Notes under the pieces: generated by a model | What the model was told of the DNA's origin: nothing | Database searches by the model: none | Seen by the model: the letters and a program-made list of their open reading frames with translations, nothing else | Assembly (NCBI RefSeq): GCF_024733565.1 | Contig: NZ_JANIOC010000007.1 | Coordinates: forward strand, 62,001-126,000 | Direction: 5' to 3' | DNA: 64,000 bases | Source: Rossellomorea sp. SC111 | GTDB lineage: Bacteria; Bacillota; Bacilli; Bacillales; Bacillaceae_B | Program-made: the position numbers and the translations under genes | Part shown: positions 9,398 through 16,326 of the stretch, piece by piece | How the letters are laid out: each line of letters starts with the position of its first letter | How positions within the stretch are numbered: position 1 is the first letter of the stretch

Positions 9398-9456
9398 GTT
9401 GATTTCCGTGCAAGACTTCGCTTTCCTCGGGCGGAAATCAACCACTACTCGCTACC
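9398..9456. repeat. short copy of the GTTGATT...AATCAAC dispersed repeat
   Basis: The ends GTTGATTTCCG and CGGAAATCAAC form an inverted repeat followed by an ACTACTCGCTA-type tail. The ends and tail are the same as in the longer copies at 23504 and 25682, but the middle is deleted. Confidence 0.7.
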
Positions 9457-9495
9457 TCCAAAAGCATCAGTATTTACGTAAACAGAGAAATGATG

Positions 9496-9522
9496 AATCC
9501 GAACGAATCGTTCGGATTTTTC
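9496..9522 (+). terminator. intrinsic terminator
   Basis: AATCCGAA pairs with TTCGGATT around a 7-nt loop and is followed by a T-rich run. It may end read-through transcription from the ABC-2 permease gene. Confidence 0.65.
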
Positions 9523-9740
9523 TTTTAACTAAACACTTTTGTCTAGCGTCTTTTTTGTATATCCCACAGGTAAGGATGGAAAGTATAAACAATACAAACA
9601 CCATTTAAAGCGAATGACATATATATAGAAAAATGATGGGCTCTGGTCAATAGGTAGTATGACGTTTCCTTTGACAAAGAAAGTTTCCTTGATGCAAGAT
9701 AGTAGTATTCAAAATGTTTGATCGGAGGAGAGTGGTTCGT

Positions 9741-10556
9741 ATGTTCATAGACTGGTTAAGTGGATTTAATCCAACGATGCAGGCACTATTCGGCGGTCTG
9801 GTGACATGGGGGCTGACGGCCCTTGGAGCAGCCACAGTTTTTTTCTTTACGAAAATTGAAAAGCATACACTGAACATGATGCTCGGATTTGCTGCAGGAG
9901 TCATGATTGCAGCATCGTTCTGGTCGCTGCTTGCTCCTTCAATAGAGTTCAGTGAGCAAAACGGTCAGATTCCCTGGCTTGCCCCTGCGATTGGTTTTTT
10001 GCTTGGCGGCATATTTATTAGGCTTTTAGACTTTGTCGTACCGCATTTACACTTGGGGAATGAGTCGGAGAAAGCCGAAGGACCCCCAACCAAATTCAAA
10101 AAATCGACCTTGTTGTTCCTGGCGATTACCCTCCATAACATCCCTGAAGGCCTCGCCATCGGTGTTGCCTTTGGTGCTGCGTCACTTGGCCTTGGGGATG
10201 CAACGTTGGTGGGGGCCATTGGCCTTGCCATCGGAATCGGGATCCAGAATATGCCTGAAGGGGCCGCTCTTTCCATCCCGCTAAGGGGAGAGGGGATGTC
10301 CCGTTTGAAATCCTTCCATTACGGTCAGCTATCAGCTATCGTAGAGCCGATAGCCGCTGTGATCGGTGCCGCTGCCGTACTGATGGTGCAGCCGCTTCTG
10401 CCTTATGCCCTTGCTTTCGCAGCAGGAGCAATGATATTTGTCGTCGTCGAAGAACTGATTCCTGAATCACAATCTTCTGGCAGTACGGACTTGGCTACAT
10501 TGGGACTTATGCTCGGTTTCGTCGTAATGATGATTCTGGACGTTTCCCTGGGATGA
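9741..10556 (+). CDS. ZIP-family divalent metal transporter
   Basis: About 271 residues with roughly eight membrane segments of the ZIP (GufA-like) family, which import Zn or other divalent metals. The diagnostic metal-site motifs are present: HNIPEG in helix 4 and QNMPEG in helix 5, with VVEELIPES near the C-terminus. A hydrophilic loop before helix 4 has His residues (PHLHLGNES). The ATG at 9741 fits a GGAGGA site 10-11 nt upstream; an ATG 27 nt earlier would add a basic peptide without a good ribosome site. It is monocistronic, with its own terminator. No Zur or MntR operator was recognised. Confidence 0.9.
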   Translation: MFIDWLSGFNPTMQALFGGLVTWGLTALGAATVFFFTKIEKHTLNMMLGFAAGVMIAASFWSLLAPSIEFSEQNGQIPWLAPAIGFLLGGIFIRLLDFVVPHLHLGNESEKAEGPPTKFKKSTLLFLAITLHNIPEGLAIGVAFGAASLGLGDATLVGAIGLAIGIGIQNMPEGAALSIPLRGEGMSRLKSFHYGQLSAIVEPIAAVIGAAAVLMVQPLLPYALAFAAGAMIFVVVEELIPESQSSGSTDLATLGLMLGFVVMMILDVSLG

Positions 10557-10562
10557 TTGAAA

Positions 10563-10595
10563 AAAAGGCATGCGTCGAAAGCGCATGCCTTTTCT
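10563..10595 (+). terminator. intrinsic terminator after ZIP transporter
   Basis: AAAGGCATGCG pairs with CGCATGCCTTT, followed by a T-rich tail. Confidence 0.85.
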
Positions 10596-10637
10596 CTTCC
10601 AAAAACCAGTATATAATGGAAGGAGGAGGGGATGTGT

Positions 10638-11180
10638 ATGAGGATCGGCCTCATAAGGCATTTTAAAGTAACAAGGGGTTACCCGGCTTCGTATGTAACA
10701 AGTGATGAGCTGATGAAGTGGGTGGAAGAGTATGATGCCTCTGACGTAGAAGGAAATGAAGTTGACCTAAAAGATATTAACTGGAAAGGCTGCTATTCCA
10801 GTGACTTATCAAGGGCACAGATAACAGCTGAAACGGTTTATGAAGGAGATATCACATTTTTAAAGGAACTAAGGGAAATCAGATTATCTCCCATATTCCG
10901 GTCGGATAGGAAGCTTCCTCTCTTTCTTCATTTGACGTTTATCAGGATGGCCTGGTGGTTCAACCATCGCTCCCAGCCTGAAAGTAAGCGTGAAATCGAA
11001 GAGAGGATCCGTATGGTTATCGATAGGGTCGTAAAGGAAGGGAAAGATGTCCTCATCGTAGGCCATGGTGGAATCATGATATTTATGAGAAAAGAATTAC
11101 GAAAGCGGGGATTTACCGGGCCTTCGTTCAGGAGACCCTCAAACGGAAAGGTGTATGTCTATCAAGACAGGACAGGATGA
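10638..11180 (+). CDS. histidine phosphatase superfamily protein
   Basis: A 180-residue protein of the phosphoglycerate-mutase/histidine phosphatase fold. The N-terminal catalytic motif is RHFK (residues 7-10) instead of the more common RHGE, and the second histidine is in VGHGGIM near residue 140. A central SDLSRAQITAE matches the SxxxRAxxTA element. The ATG at 10638 is preferred over 10632 because GGAGGG ends 7 nt upstream of it. The substrate is unknown; members remove phosphate from sugars, nucleotides or proteins. It is followed by a thioredoxin-like gene 43 nt downstream, probably co-transcribed. Confidence 0.85.
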   Translation: MRIGLIRHFKVTRGYPASYVTSDELMKWVEEYDASDVEGNEVDLKDINWKGCYSSDLSRAQITAETVYEGDITFLKELREIRLSPIFRSDRKLPLFLHLTFIRMAWWFNHRSQPESKREIEERIRMVIDRVVKEGKDVLIVGHGGIMIFMRKELRKRGFTGPSFRRPSNGKVYVYQDRTG

Positions 11181-11223
11181 ACAGTTGCTGAATCAATACA
11201 ATAATCCAGAGGGAGATCGTAAA

Positions 11224-11550
11224 ATGGAAGAAGTGCATTCATTAGAAGCCATTCATGAGAAGTTGGAAAATGAAAAGCTGATATTGCTATACATATCAAG
11301 GCCCGATTGCTCTGTGTGTCACGCGCTCCTGCCTCAGGTGGAAGAGATGTTGAAGGATTTCAAATCTGTGAGATCCATCCATGCCGATGCAGAAGAAATC
11401 CCGGAGATAGCCGGTGAATTTTCCATCTTCACCGTTCCCGTCATCATCGTATTTGTAGACGGTAAAGAAATGTTCAGAAAAGCCCGCTTCGTACCAATCG
11501 ACGAACTCCGAAGCCGAATCTCCCGTCTAACGGAGATGTTAGACAACTAA
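11224..11550 (+). CDS. thioredoxin-like protein (YtpP type)
   Basis: A 108-residue cytoplasmic thioredoxin-fold protein with a redox motif CSVC (in RPDCSVCHALLP) and the cis-proline segment FTVPVIIVF. It resembles the small Bacillus thioredoxin-like proteins such as YtpP, with no signal peptide. I chose the ATG at 11224, which has GAGGGAGA upstream; an in-frame ATG at 11155 lies inside the preceding phosphatase gene. Likely role: disulphide reduction or bacilliredoxin-like chemistry in the cytoplasm. Confidence 0.85.
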   Translation: MEEVHSLEAIHEKLENEKLILLYISRPDCSVCHALLPQVEEMLKDFKSVRSIHADAEEIPEIAGEFSIFTVPVIIVFVDGKEMFRKARFVPIDELRSRISRLTEMLDN

Positions 11551-11567
11551 ACAAACGTTTGATTAGT
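11548..11567. promoter_or_regulatory. palindromic box CAAACGTTTG
   Basis: A near-perfect 20-bp palindrome (CTAA, a, CAAACGTTTG, a, TTAG) sits at the stop of the thioredoxin gene. The same core occurs twice at 34.86-34.93 kb. It looks like a TetR- or LacI-type operator, but the cognate regulator is not in the window. Confidence 0.4.
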
Positions 11568-11689
11568 AGGGACCAACGTTGAAGAAACTGGCCTGAGCAG
11601 GTTAAACAGTTGTTTAGGAGATTGAATACCAGAGTTCAGGTAAATGTAAATGGTAGGTTGGATTTTAATTCTAAATAATTCTTGAAACT

Positions 11690-11745
11690 TAGAAAGAGCT
11701 GCTAAAAATGGGTATTTTGACATATCCTATTAGAGTAGCTCTTTT
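11690..11745 (+). terminator. possible terminator hairpin
   Basis: AAAGAGCT...AGCTCTTT with a long loop and T-rich tail lies about 150 bp after the thioredoxin gene. The remaining 11551-11823 region contains no gene I can support. Confidence 0.45.
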
Positions 11746-11823
11746 GTCATGGTTTAGTGAATAGGTATATAATAGAGAGTATAAGAGTATAGTAGTTATG
11801 AGAAATGAAAGGGGGCTTGATGA

Positions 11824-12123
11824 ATGATCAGACTGTCCAGGACAAAGAAAGTCATGTTACTCTGTTTCGCAATCATCCTCATAATAGTAGCCAACCGGAT
11901 TTCCACTGTGCAACATTTAACGGCAAGAATCGCCACCAACCTGTATGTGAACCTGAAATATCAGGACCTTGATCTTGAATACCAAAACGTCGAATTCTCA
12001 CCCCAGTTCGGAGATTATTCTGTAGCGTATAAGGACAAAGATGGAAAAGTATATGGATTCATGGTCACCCCTAAATCAATGCCCGTCATCATCCTTCATG
12101 ATCCTCTGAGTGAGACACCTTAA
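11824..12123 (+). CDS. small membrane-anchored protein of unknown function
   Basis: A 99-residue protein with one hydrophobic N-terminal segment (residues 9-24) after a basic start, then a soluble, Tyr- and Asp-rich domain with a YQDLDLEYQNVEFSPQFGDY stretch and KDKDGKVYGF. The layout resembles small extracytoplasmic proteins of Bacillus (possibly the DUF3139 type), but I cannot assign a function. The ribosome site is AAAGGGGG 8 nt before the ATG. TATAAT-like sequence near 11768 may be the promoter. The TPP riboswitch of thiT starts about 70 nt downstream. Confidence 0.65.
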   Translation: MIRLSRTKKVMLLCFAIILIIVANRISTVQHLTARIATNLYVNLKYQDLDLEYQNVEFSPQFGDYSVAYKDKDGKVYGFMVTPKSMPVIILHDPLSETP

Positions 12124-12196
12124 GAAAAAGTCCCTATCATGCTTTTAAAATAGTATTCTTCATGTATAATAAACCTTAACAACTTTATAAACGTTA

Positions 12197-12278
12197 CCAC
12201 AAGGGGAGCGAAAGCTGAGAGTGAACAATCTGTTCTGACCCTCTGAACCTGTTAGTTAGGACTAGCGTAGGGATGTGG
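12197..12278 (+). promoter_or_regulatory. TPP riboswitch aptamer (THI element)
   Basis: The conserved TPP aptamer segments are visible in order: P1 arm CCAC, GGGGAGC, CTGAGAG near 12215, ACCCTCTGAACCTG near 12238, and the 3' segment TAGCGTAGGGATGTGG. The gene downstream encodes a thiamine transporter, as expected. Confidence 0.95.
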
Positions 12279-12305
12279 AAAATAAGTCTATTTATGCTTA
12301 TTTCA

Positions 12306-12325
12306 ATTCATTCATTCATTCATTC
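12306..12325 (+). repeat. (ATTC)5 microsatellite in the thiT leader
   Basis: Five perfect tandem ATTC units separate the riboswitch aptamer from the expression-platform hairpin. Confidence 0.9.
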
Positions 12326-12327
12326 AC

Positions 12328-12368
12328 CCTCCTTATGGTTTCGTTTCATTACCTAAGGGGGATTTTTT
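12328..12368 (+). promoter_or_regulatory. expression-platform hairpin sequestering the thiT ribosome site
   Basis: CCTCCTTA (12328-12335) pairs with TAAGGGGG (12354-12361), extended inside by GGT/ACC after a 1-nt bulge, for about 11 bp in all. The 3' arm is the Shine-Dalgarno sequence of thiT, and it is followed directly by six T residues. The hairpin could therefore block translation or act as an intrinsic terminator. Confidence 0.75.
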
Positions 12369-12965
12369 ATGAAACATACTCGACTTATTGTATTGCTAGA
12401 AGCGTCATTGATGGCAGCCTTCGCCGTCATTCTTGATATGCTGCCTTCTATTAAGCTGTCACCGAGTATCTCGATTTCAATAGCCATGGTTCCAATCTTT
12501 CTATTATCCTATCGAAGAGGCTGGAAAGCAGGGCTGATAGGGGGCTTTGTGTGGGGAATCCTGCAGATTGCCCTCGGAGACGCCTGGATTGCGACGCCGG
12601 TCCAAATGGTGATTGAGTACTTCATCGCCTTTGCCTTTATTGGTTTTGCAGGGATTTTTGCCGGGAAGATACAGGCTGCGTTGGGAAGCGGACTGCGATC
12701 CAAAGCAATCGTGTGGGTCGCAATAGCGACATTTGCAGGAAGCCTAGCCCGCTATTTCTGGCATTTCATCGCCGGTTTCGTGTTTTTTGCCGAGTATGCA
12801 CCGGATGATATGTCCCCGCTGCTCTTCTCTTTCATCATGAACGGGATCACCATGTTGGGCTCGGCATTTTTATGCTCCATAGTGCTGGTGTTCATAGCAA
12901 ATATGGCACCAAGATTGATCAAAGTGAAGTCCCGTCAACAGGAAATCAGCCGGAAGGCCTCATAA
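12369..12965 (+). CDS. thiT: thiamine-specific ECF transporter S component ThiT
   Basis: A 198-residue protein with six membrane segments of the ThiT (YuaJ) family, the substrate-binding subunit of an energy-coupling-factor transporter. It relies on EcfA/EcfA'/EcfT modules encoded elsewhere. The signature of the thiamine site is visible in the C-terminal half (SLARYFWHFIAG followed by FFAEYAP), together with EYFIAFAFIGFAG. The gene lies directly downstream of a TPP riboswitch, so import is shut off when thiamine pyrophosphate is high. A terminator-like hairpin follows at 12976. Length and position fit the family. Confidence 0.95.
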   Translation: MKHTRLIVLLEASLMAAFAVILDMLPSIKLSPSISISIAMVPIFLLSYRRGWKAGLIGGFVWGILQIALGDAWIATPVQMVIEYFIAFAFIGFAGIFAGKIQAALGSGLRSKAIVWVAIATFAGSLARYFWHFIAGFVFFAEYAPDDMSPLLFSFIMNGITMLGSAFLCSIVLVFIANMAPRLIKVKSRQQEISRKAS

Positions 12966-12975
12966 AATCATATAT

Positions 12976-13008
12976 CGACCGGTCCTTTAATAGGGTCGGT
13001 TTTTTTCT
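12976..13008 (+). terminator. intrinsic terminator after thiT
   Basis: An imperfect GACCGGTCC...GGGTCGGT stem is followed by seven T residues. Confidence 0.65.
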
Positions 13009-13125
13009 ATCCAGTAGGGGAGCGAGAGTAAAATCCACCTAAAATAACCCCGTTCATCATTGCTTACACCACTGCTTTCCTATAAACTAGACCTATTCAA
13101 AAAATAGTACGTGTGGAGAGATCGT

Positions 13126-13887
13126 ATGGAAGCAAAAATGATAAGAAGATATGACATTATGGAGGTCAGCCTGCTGGCGGGGAAGATCATGCTGCAAAGC
13201 GGCGCGGAGACGTATCGCGTCGAGGACACGATGATGCGCATCGCCGCTTCTTATGGGATATCGGAATCGCATAGCTATGTGACCCCAACCGGGATCATCT
13301 TCTCGATTGAAACATCGGAACCGACCAAAACGAAGCTCATCCGAATTAATGAGAGGTCTACGGATCTTGAGAAAGTCACCCTCGTGAACAGTATCTCAAG
13401 GCAGATCAGTAAAGGGCATCTGACCCTTGAAGAAGCATACAATGCCCTTGAGAAGCTGGATCAGTCCGATCTATCTTATTCCTTCCTGATTCAAGTGGCC
13501 GCGGCTTCGATTGCAAGTGGTTGTTTTCTCATCATGTTCCAGGGGATGTGGAAGGACTTCATTCCTGCTCTGATCACGGGAGGCGTCGGGTTTACGAGCC
13601 TGATTTATTTACACCGTCTCGTTCCGATAAAGTTCTTCGCAGAGTTTCTTGCTTCCTTCATCATCGGCATGGTGTCCTACGGATTTGTCCAGCTCGGTGC
13701 CGGTCAGGAATTTGATAAGATCATCATTGGATCCGTGATGCCTCTTGTTCCCGGTCTCCTGATCACCAATGCGGTCCGGGACTTGATGGCGGGTCATCTG
13801 GTGTCGGGTCTGTCAAAGGGAGCGGAAGCCTTTTTAACGGCATTTGCCATCGGGACGGGGATTGCCGTCGTGTTTACATTAACGTAA
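13126..13887 (+). CDS. ThrE-type threonine/serine exporter, large (YjjP-like) subunit
   Basis: About 253 residues with a cytoplasmic N-terminal domain (residues 1-110, including LLAGKIMLQSGAETYRVEDTM) and about five membrane segments in the C-terminal half. This is the DUF1212 half of ThrE exporters, known as YjjP in E. coli. The ATG at 13126 follows GGAGAG at 5-nt spacing. The other half (YjjB/DUF3815-like) is encoded 24 nt downstream, so the exporter is split in two, as in E. coli YjjPB (a succinate exporter) rather than fused as in actinobacterial ThrE. The substrate could be Thr, Ser or a dicarboxylate. Confidence 0.88.
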   Translation: MEAKMIRRYDIMEVSLLAGKIMLQSGAETYRVEDTMMRIAASYGISESHSYVTPTGIIFSIETSEPTKTKLIRINERSTDLEKVTLVNSISRQISKGHLTLEEAYNALEKLDQSDLSYSFLIQVAAASIASGCFLIMFQGMWKDFIPALITGGVGFTSLIYLHRLVPIKFFAEFLASFIIGMVSYGFVQLGAGQEFDKIIIGSVMPLVPGLLITNAVRDLMAGHLVSGLSKGAEAFLTAFAIGTGIAVVFTLT

Positions 13888-13910
13888 AGTGAGATTGGGG
13901 TGACAAGGGA

Positions 13911-14366
13911 ATGCTCATCATCGAACAATTAGTGACCAGCTTCATTTCCGCCGCTGCATTCGGGATTATCTTCAATGCTCCAAAGCAGTCCCTTTTCAAA
14001 TGCGGTATTGTCGGAATGCTGGGGTGGATCATTTACATACTCATGAGTTTACATGAAACAGACACCGTTCTTGCCACGTTACTTGCTTCCTTTGTTGTGG
14101 CCGTGGTCAGTCAAGTGTTTGCAAAAATGTATAAAACCCCGGTCATCATCTTCTCTGTAGCCGGGATCATCCCCCTCGTACCCGGGGGGCTGGCGTACGA
14201 TGCCATGAGAAACTTCGTTCAAAACGATTACAATGCCGCCATCAACCTGGCTGCCAAAGCCTTTATGATTTCCGGCGCCATTGCCATCGGGCTCATCTTC
14301 TCGGAAGTCATCAACCAGGTCATCCGGAACGCACGCCTGAACGCAAGTGCCCGGCGAATGAGATAG
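13911..14366 (+). CDS. ThrE-type exporter, small (YjjB-like) subunit
   Basis: A 151-residue protein with about five membrane segments and the GIIPLVPGG loop (in SVAGIIPLVPGGLAYDAM) typical of the DUF3815/YjjB family. It shares its operon with the larger YjjP-like subunit, and the two should form one transporter. The first subunit has the parallel MPLVPGLLITNAVRDL loop, showing the internal relation of the two halves. Confidence 0.88.
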   Translation: MLIIEQLVTSFISAAAFGIIFNAPKQSLFKCGIVGMLGWIIYILMSLHETDTVLATLLASFVVAVVSQVFAKMYKTPVIIFSVAGIIPLVPGGLAYDAMRNFVQNDYNAAINLAAKAFMISGAIAIGLIFSEVINQVIRNARLNASARRMR

Positions 14367-14396
14367 AGGGACGGACCTTCCCTGAGAGGTTTTTTG
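14366..14396 (+). repeat. partial GAGGGACGGACC element with possible terminator
   Basis: The left arm GAGGGACGGACCTTCC, identical to the start of the full hairpin at 62144, is followed by AGGT and six T residues. It may have been co-opted as a terminator. Confidence 0.5.
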
Positions 14397-14443
14397 GAGG
14401 ATATGAAAAACGAGCTCTATAAAAAAGAACATATAGATGAAGG

Positions 14444-14474
14444 AGAGACCGCGACATGTCGTGGTCTCTTTTTT
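14444..14474 (+). terminator. strong intrinsic terminator
   Basis: AGAGACCGCGAC pairs with GTCGTGGTCTCT (one G-T pair) around a 2-nt turn, followed by a T-tract. Confidence 0.9.
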
Positions 14475-14598
14475 GAATATATCATAAGGGGCATTCCTGA
14501 AAAGGCACGGCGAGTACTTCCAACTACCACCCTGTATAAAAAAACGATATGATGATACATATACATAATGGCAGATATTTGTTTAGAGGGGTGTTCGT

Positions 14599-16326
14599 TT
14601 GAAGGTCATACGTTTCTTAAAGCCTTACCGTGCCGCCATGGCCGTTGCCTGGAGTCTGATGCTGGTAGAGCTTGCTGTAGAACTATTGAATCCGCTGTTT
14701 ATGGCGCGGATCATCGACGAAGGAATTCTGAATAAAGACTTGGACATCGTGTTGAAATGGGGATTCATCATGGTGGGGATGTCTCTCATTGCCTTCATTT
14801 CAGGTGTGACGAATTCATTTTTTGCCGCGCATACGAGTCAGGGATTCGGATATGATGTGCGGGAAAGCCTGTATAAAAAAGTTCAGTCGTTTTCGTTTGC
14901 GAGTTTTAATAAACTTCCCGCATCTTCTCTCATTACAAGGATGACCAATGATGTCAGGCAGCTCCAGAACACGATCTTTATGAGCCTCAGGATCATGCTC
15001 AGGGCTCCATTATTGGTAGTGGGTTCCACCATCATGGCCCTGATCGTCAATGCCCGGCTTGCGCTTATTCTAATCGTTGTGATCCCGGTGTTATGGCTGT
15101 TCCTGTTTTGGGTATTGAAACGCGGGTGGAGTCTGTTTGAAAGAGTTCAATCCAGGCTGGATAAAGTAAATGAGGTCATGAAGGAAAACCTTTCCGGAAT
15201 GAGGTTGATCAAAGCATATACGAGGAGTAAACATGAAGAGAGCCGTTTTCATGGAGCGAATGAAGATTTAAAGGATCGAACGGTACGTGCCCTTCGATTC
15301 ATGGAGATCATTATGCCTCTCTTGATGCTTGTCATGAACCTTGCCCTTCTTTCTGTTCTATGGTTCGGAAGTATAGATGTTGCCTCAGGCGGTGCCAAGG
15401 TTGGGGAAGTAGTAGCGATTGTCACGTATGTCACGAGAATCTCATCTGTTTTTTCCATATTTTCTTTTATCATTACCAGCTTTTCAAGAGCAAGGGCTTC
15501 TGCTGAAAGGGTTGAAGAAGTACTTGAAACGGAGATCGACTTGAAGGATGGAGAGGAAGTGGACTTTCGCAACAAAGTGGTAAGAGGAGAAATATCGTTT
15601 GAAAATGTATCGTTTCAATATCCATCCACCAGGGGAAAGGTGCTGCGGGATATTTCCTTTAAGGTGGGAGCGGGACAAACCGTTTCCATATTAGGGGCTA
15701 CGGGATCGGGTAAAAGTTCCCTGTTTCAGCTCATCCCCAGGCTGTATGATGCAACGGCGGGAACCGTTCAATTGGATGGGCGGGAGATTCAGACCATTCC
15801 ATTAGATGAAATAAGAAAAAATATCGGATATGTTCCTCAGGAAGTCATCCTTTTTTCTGGATCGGTTTTAGAAAATCTCTTATGGGGAAAGGAAGATGCC
15901 TCAAGGGAAGAAATGATCCAGGCGGCAAAAGATGCCCAAATCCATGAAACCATCCTCAAGCTTTCCAACGGATATGATACGGTCCTCGGGCAAAAAGGGG
16001 TCAACCTTTCCGGAGGTCAGAAACAAAGGCTTTCCATTGCCAGGGCCCTAATCCGAAAACCAAAGCTCCTTTTATTGGATGACAGTACGAGTGCGTTGGA
16101 TTTAAAAACGGAGTCGAGACTCCTTCAAGCATTGAAGAAATATGAGTGTACGACCATGATCATCACTCAAAAGGTCAGTACGGCGATGGAATCCGACCGT
16201 ATTCTGCTGTTGGAAGATGGAGTATTGATCGGAGAAGGGACTCATCAGTCACTGGTAGCAGATTCCGTTCTCTATCAACGCATTTACCAGTCTCAATTCG
16301 GAGAGGGGGAAATCCGTCATGTCTAG
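14599..16326 (+). CDS. heterodimeric ABC exporter, half-transporter with degenerate ATPase site (YfiB-like)
   Basis: A 575-residue half-transporter: six membrane helices (residues 15-300) and a C-terminal nucleotide-binding domain with Walker A GATGSGKSS and signature LSGGQKQRLS. Walker B is LLLLDDSTSALD, so the catalytic glutamate is replaced by Asp, and the switch histidine position reads IITQK, with Gln for His. These changes mark the degenerate site partner of heterodimeric exporters (B. subtilis YfiB/YfiC and BmrCD are examples). The start is TTG, with AGAGGGG 7-9 nt upstream. It overlaps the next gene by 8 nt. Likely a multidrug or lipid exporter. Confidence 0.9.
   Translation: MKVIRFLKPYRAAMAVAWSLMLVELAVELLNPLFMARIIDEGILNKDLDIVLKWGFIMVGMSLIAFISGVTNSFFAAHTSQGFGYDVRESLYKKVQSFSFASFNKLPASSLITRMTNDVRQLQNTIFMSLRIMLRAPLLVVGSTIMALIVNARLALILIVVIPVLWLFLFWVLKRGWSLFERVQSRLDKVNEVMKENLSGMRLIKAYTRSKHEESRFHGANEDLKDRTVRALRFMEIIMPLLMLVMNLALLSVLWFGSIDVASGGAKVGEVVAIVTYVTRISSVFSIFSFIITSFSRARASAERVEEVLETEIDLKDGEEVDFRNKVVRGEISFENVSFQYPSTRGKVLRDISFKVGAGQTVSILGATGSGKSSLFQLIPRLYDATAGTVQLDGREIQTIPLDEIRKNIGYVPQEVILFSGSVLENLLWGKEDASREEMIQAAKDAQIHETILKLSNGYDTVLGQKGVNLSGGQKQRLSIARALIRKPKLLLLDDSTSALDLKTESRLLQALKKYECTTMIITQKVSTAMESDRILLLEDGVLIGEGTHQSLVADSVLYQRIYQSQFGEGEIRHV

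Larger units (their letters stand above)
9319..9740. other. intergenic region with a decayed dispersed repeat
   Basis: There is no convincing gene here. It holds a short repeat (9398-9456) and a hairpin (9496-9518). A 69-codon frame over the repeat has no coding character. Confidence 0.6.

Noticed and set aside
9399..9608. 69-codon frame over the short repeat
   Set aside because: It lies over the dispersed repeat and terminator, has no ribosome site and has no recognisable product.
14403..14548. 47-codon frame after GGAGG
   Set aside because: The ribosome site is only 2 nt from the ATG, and the frame runs through a strong terminator.
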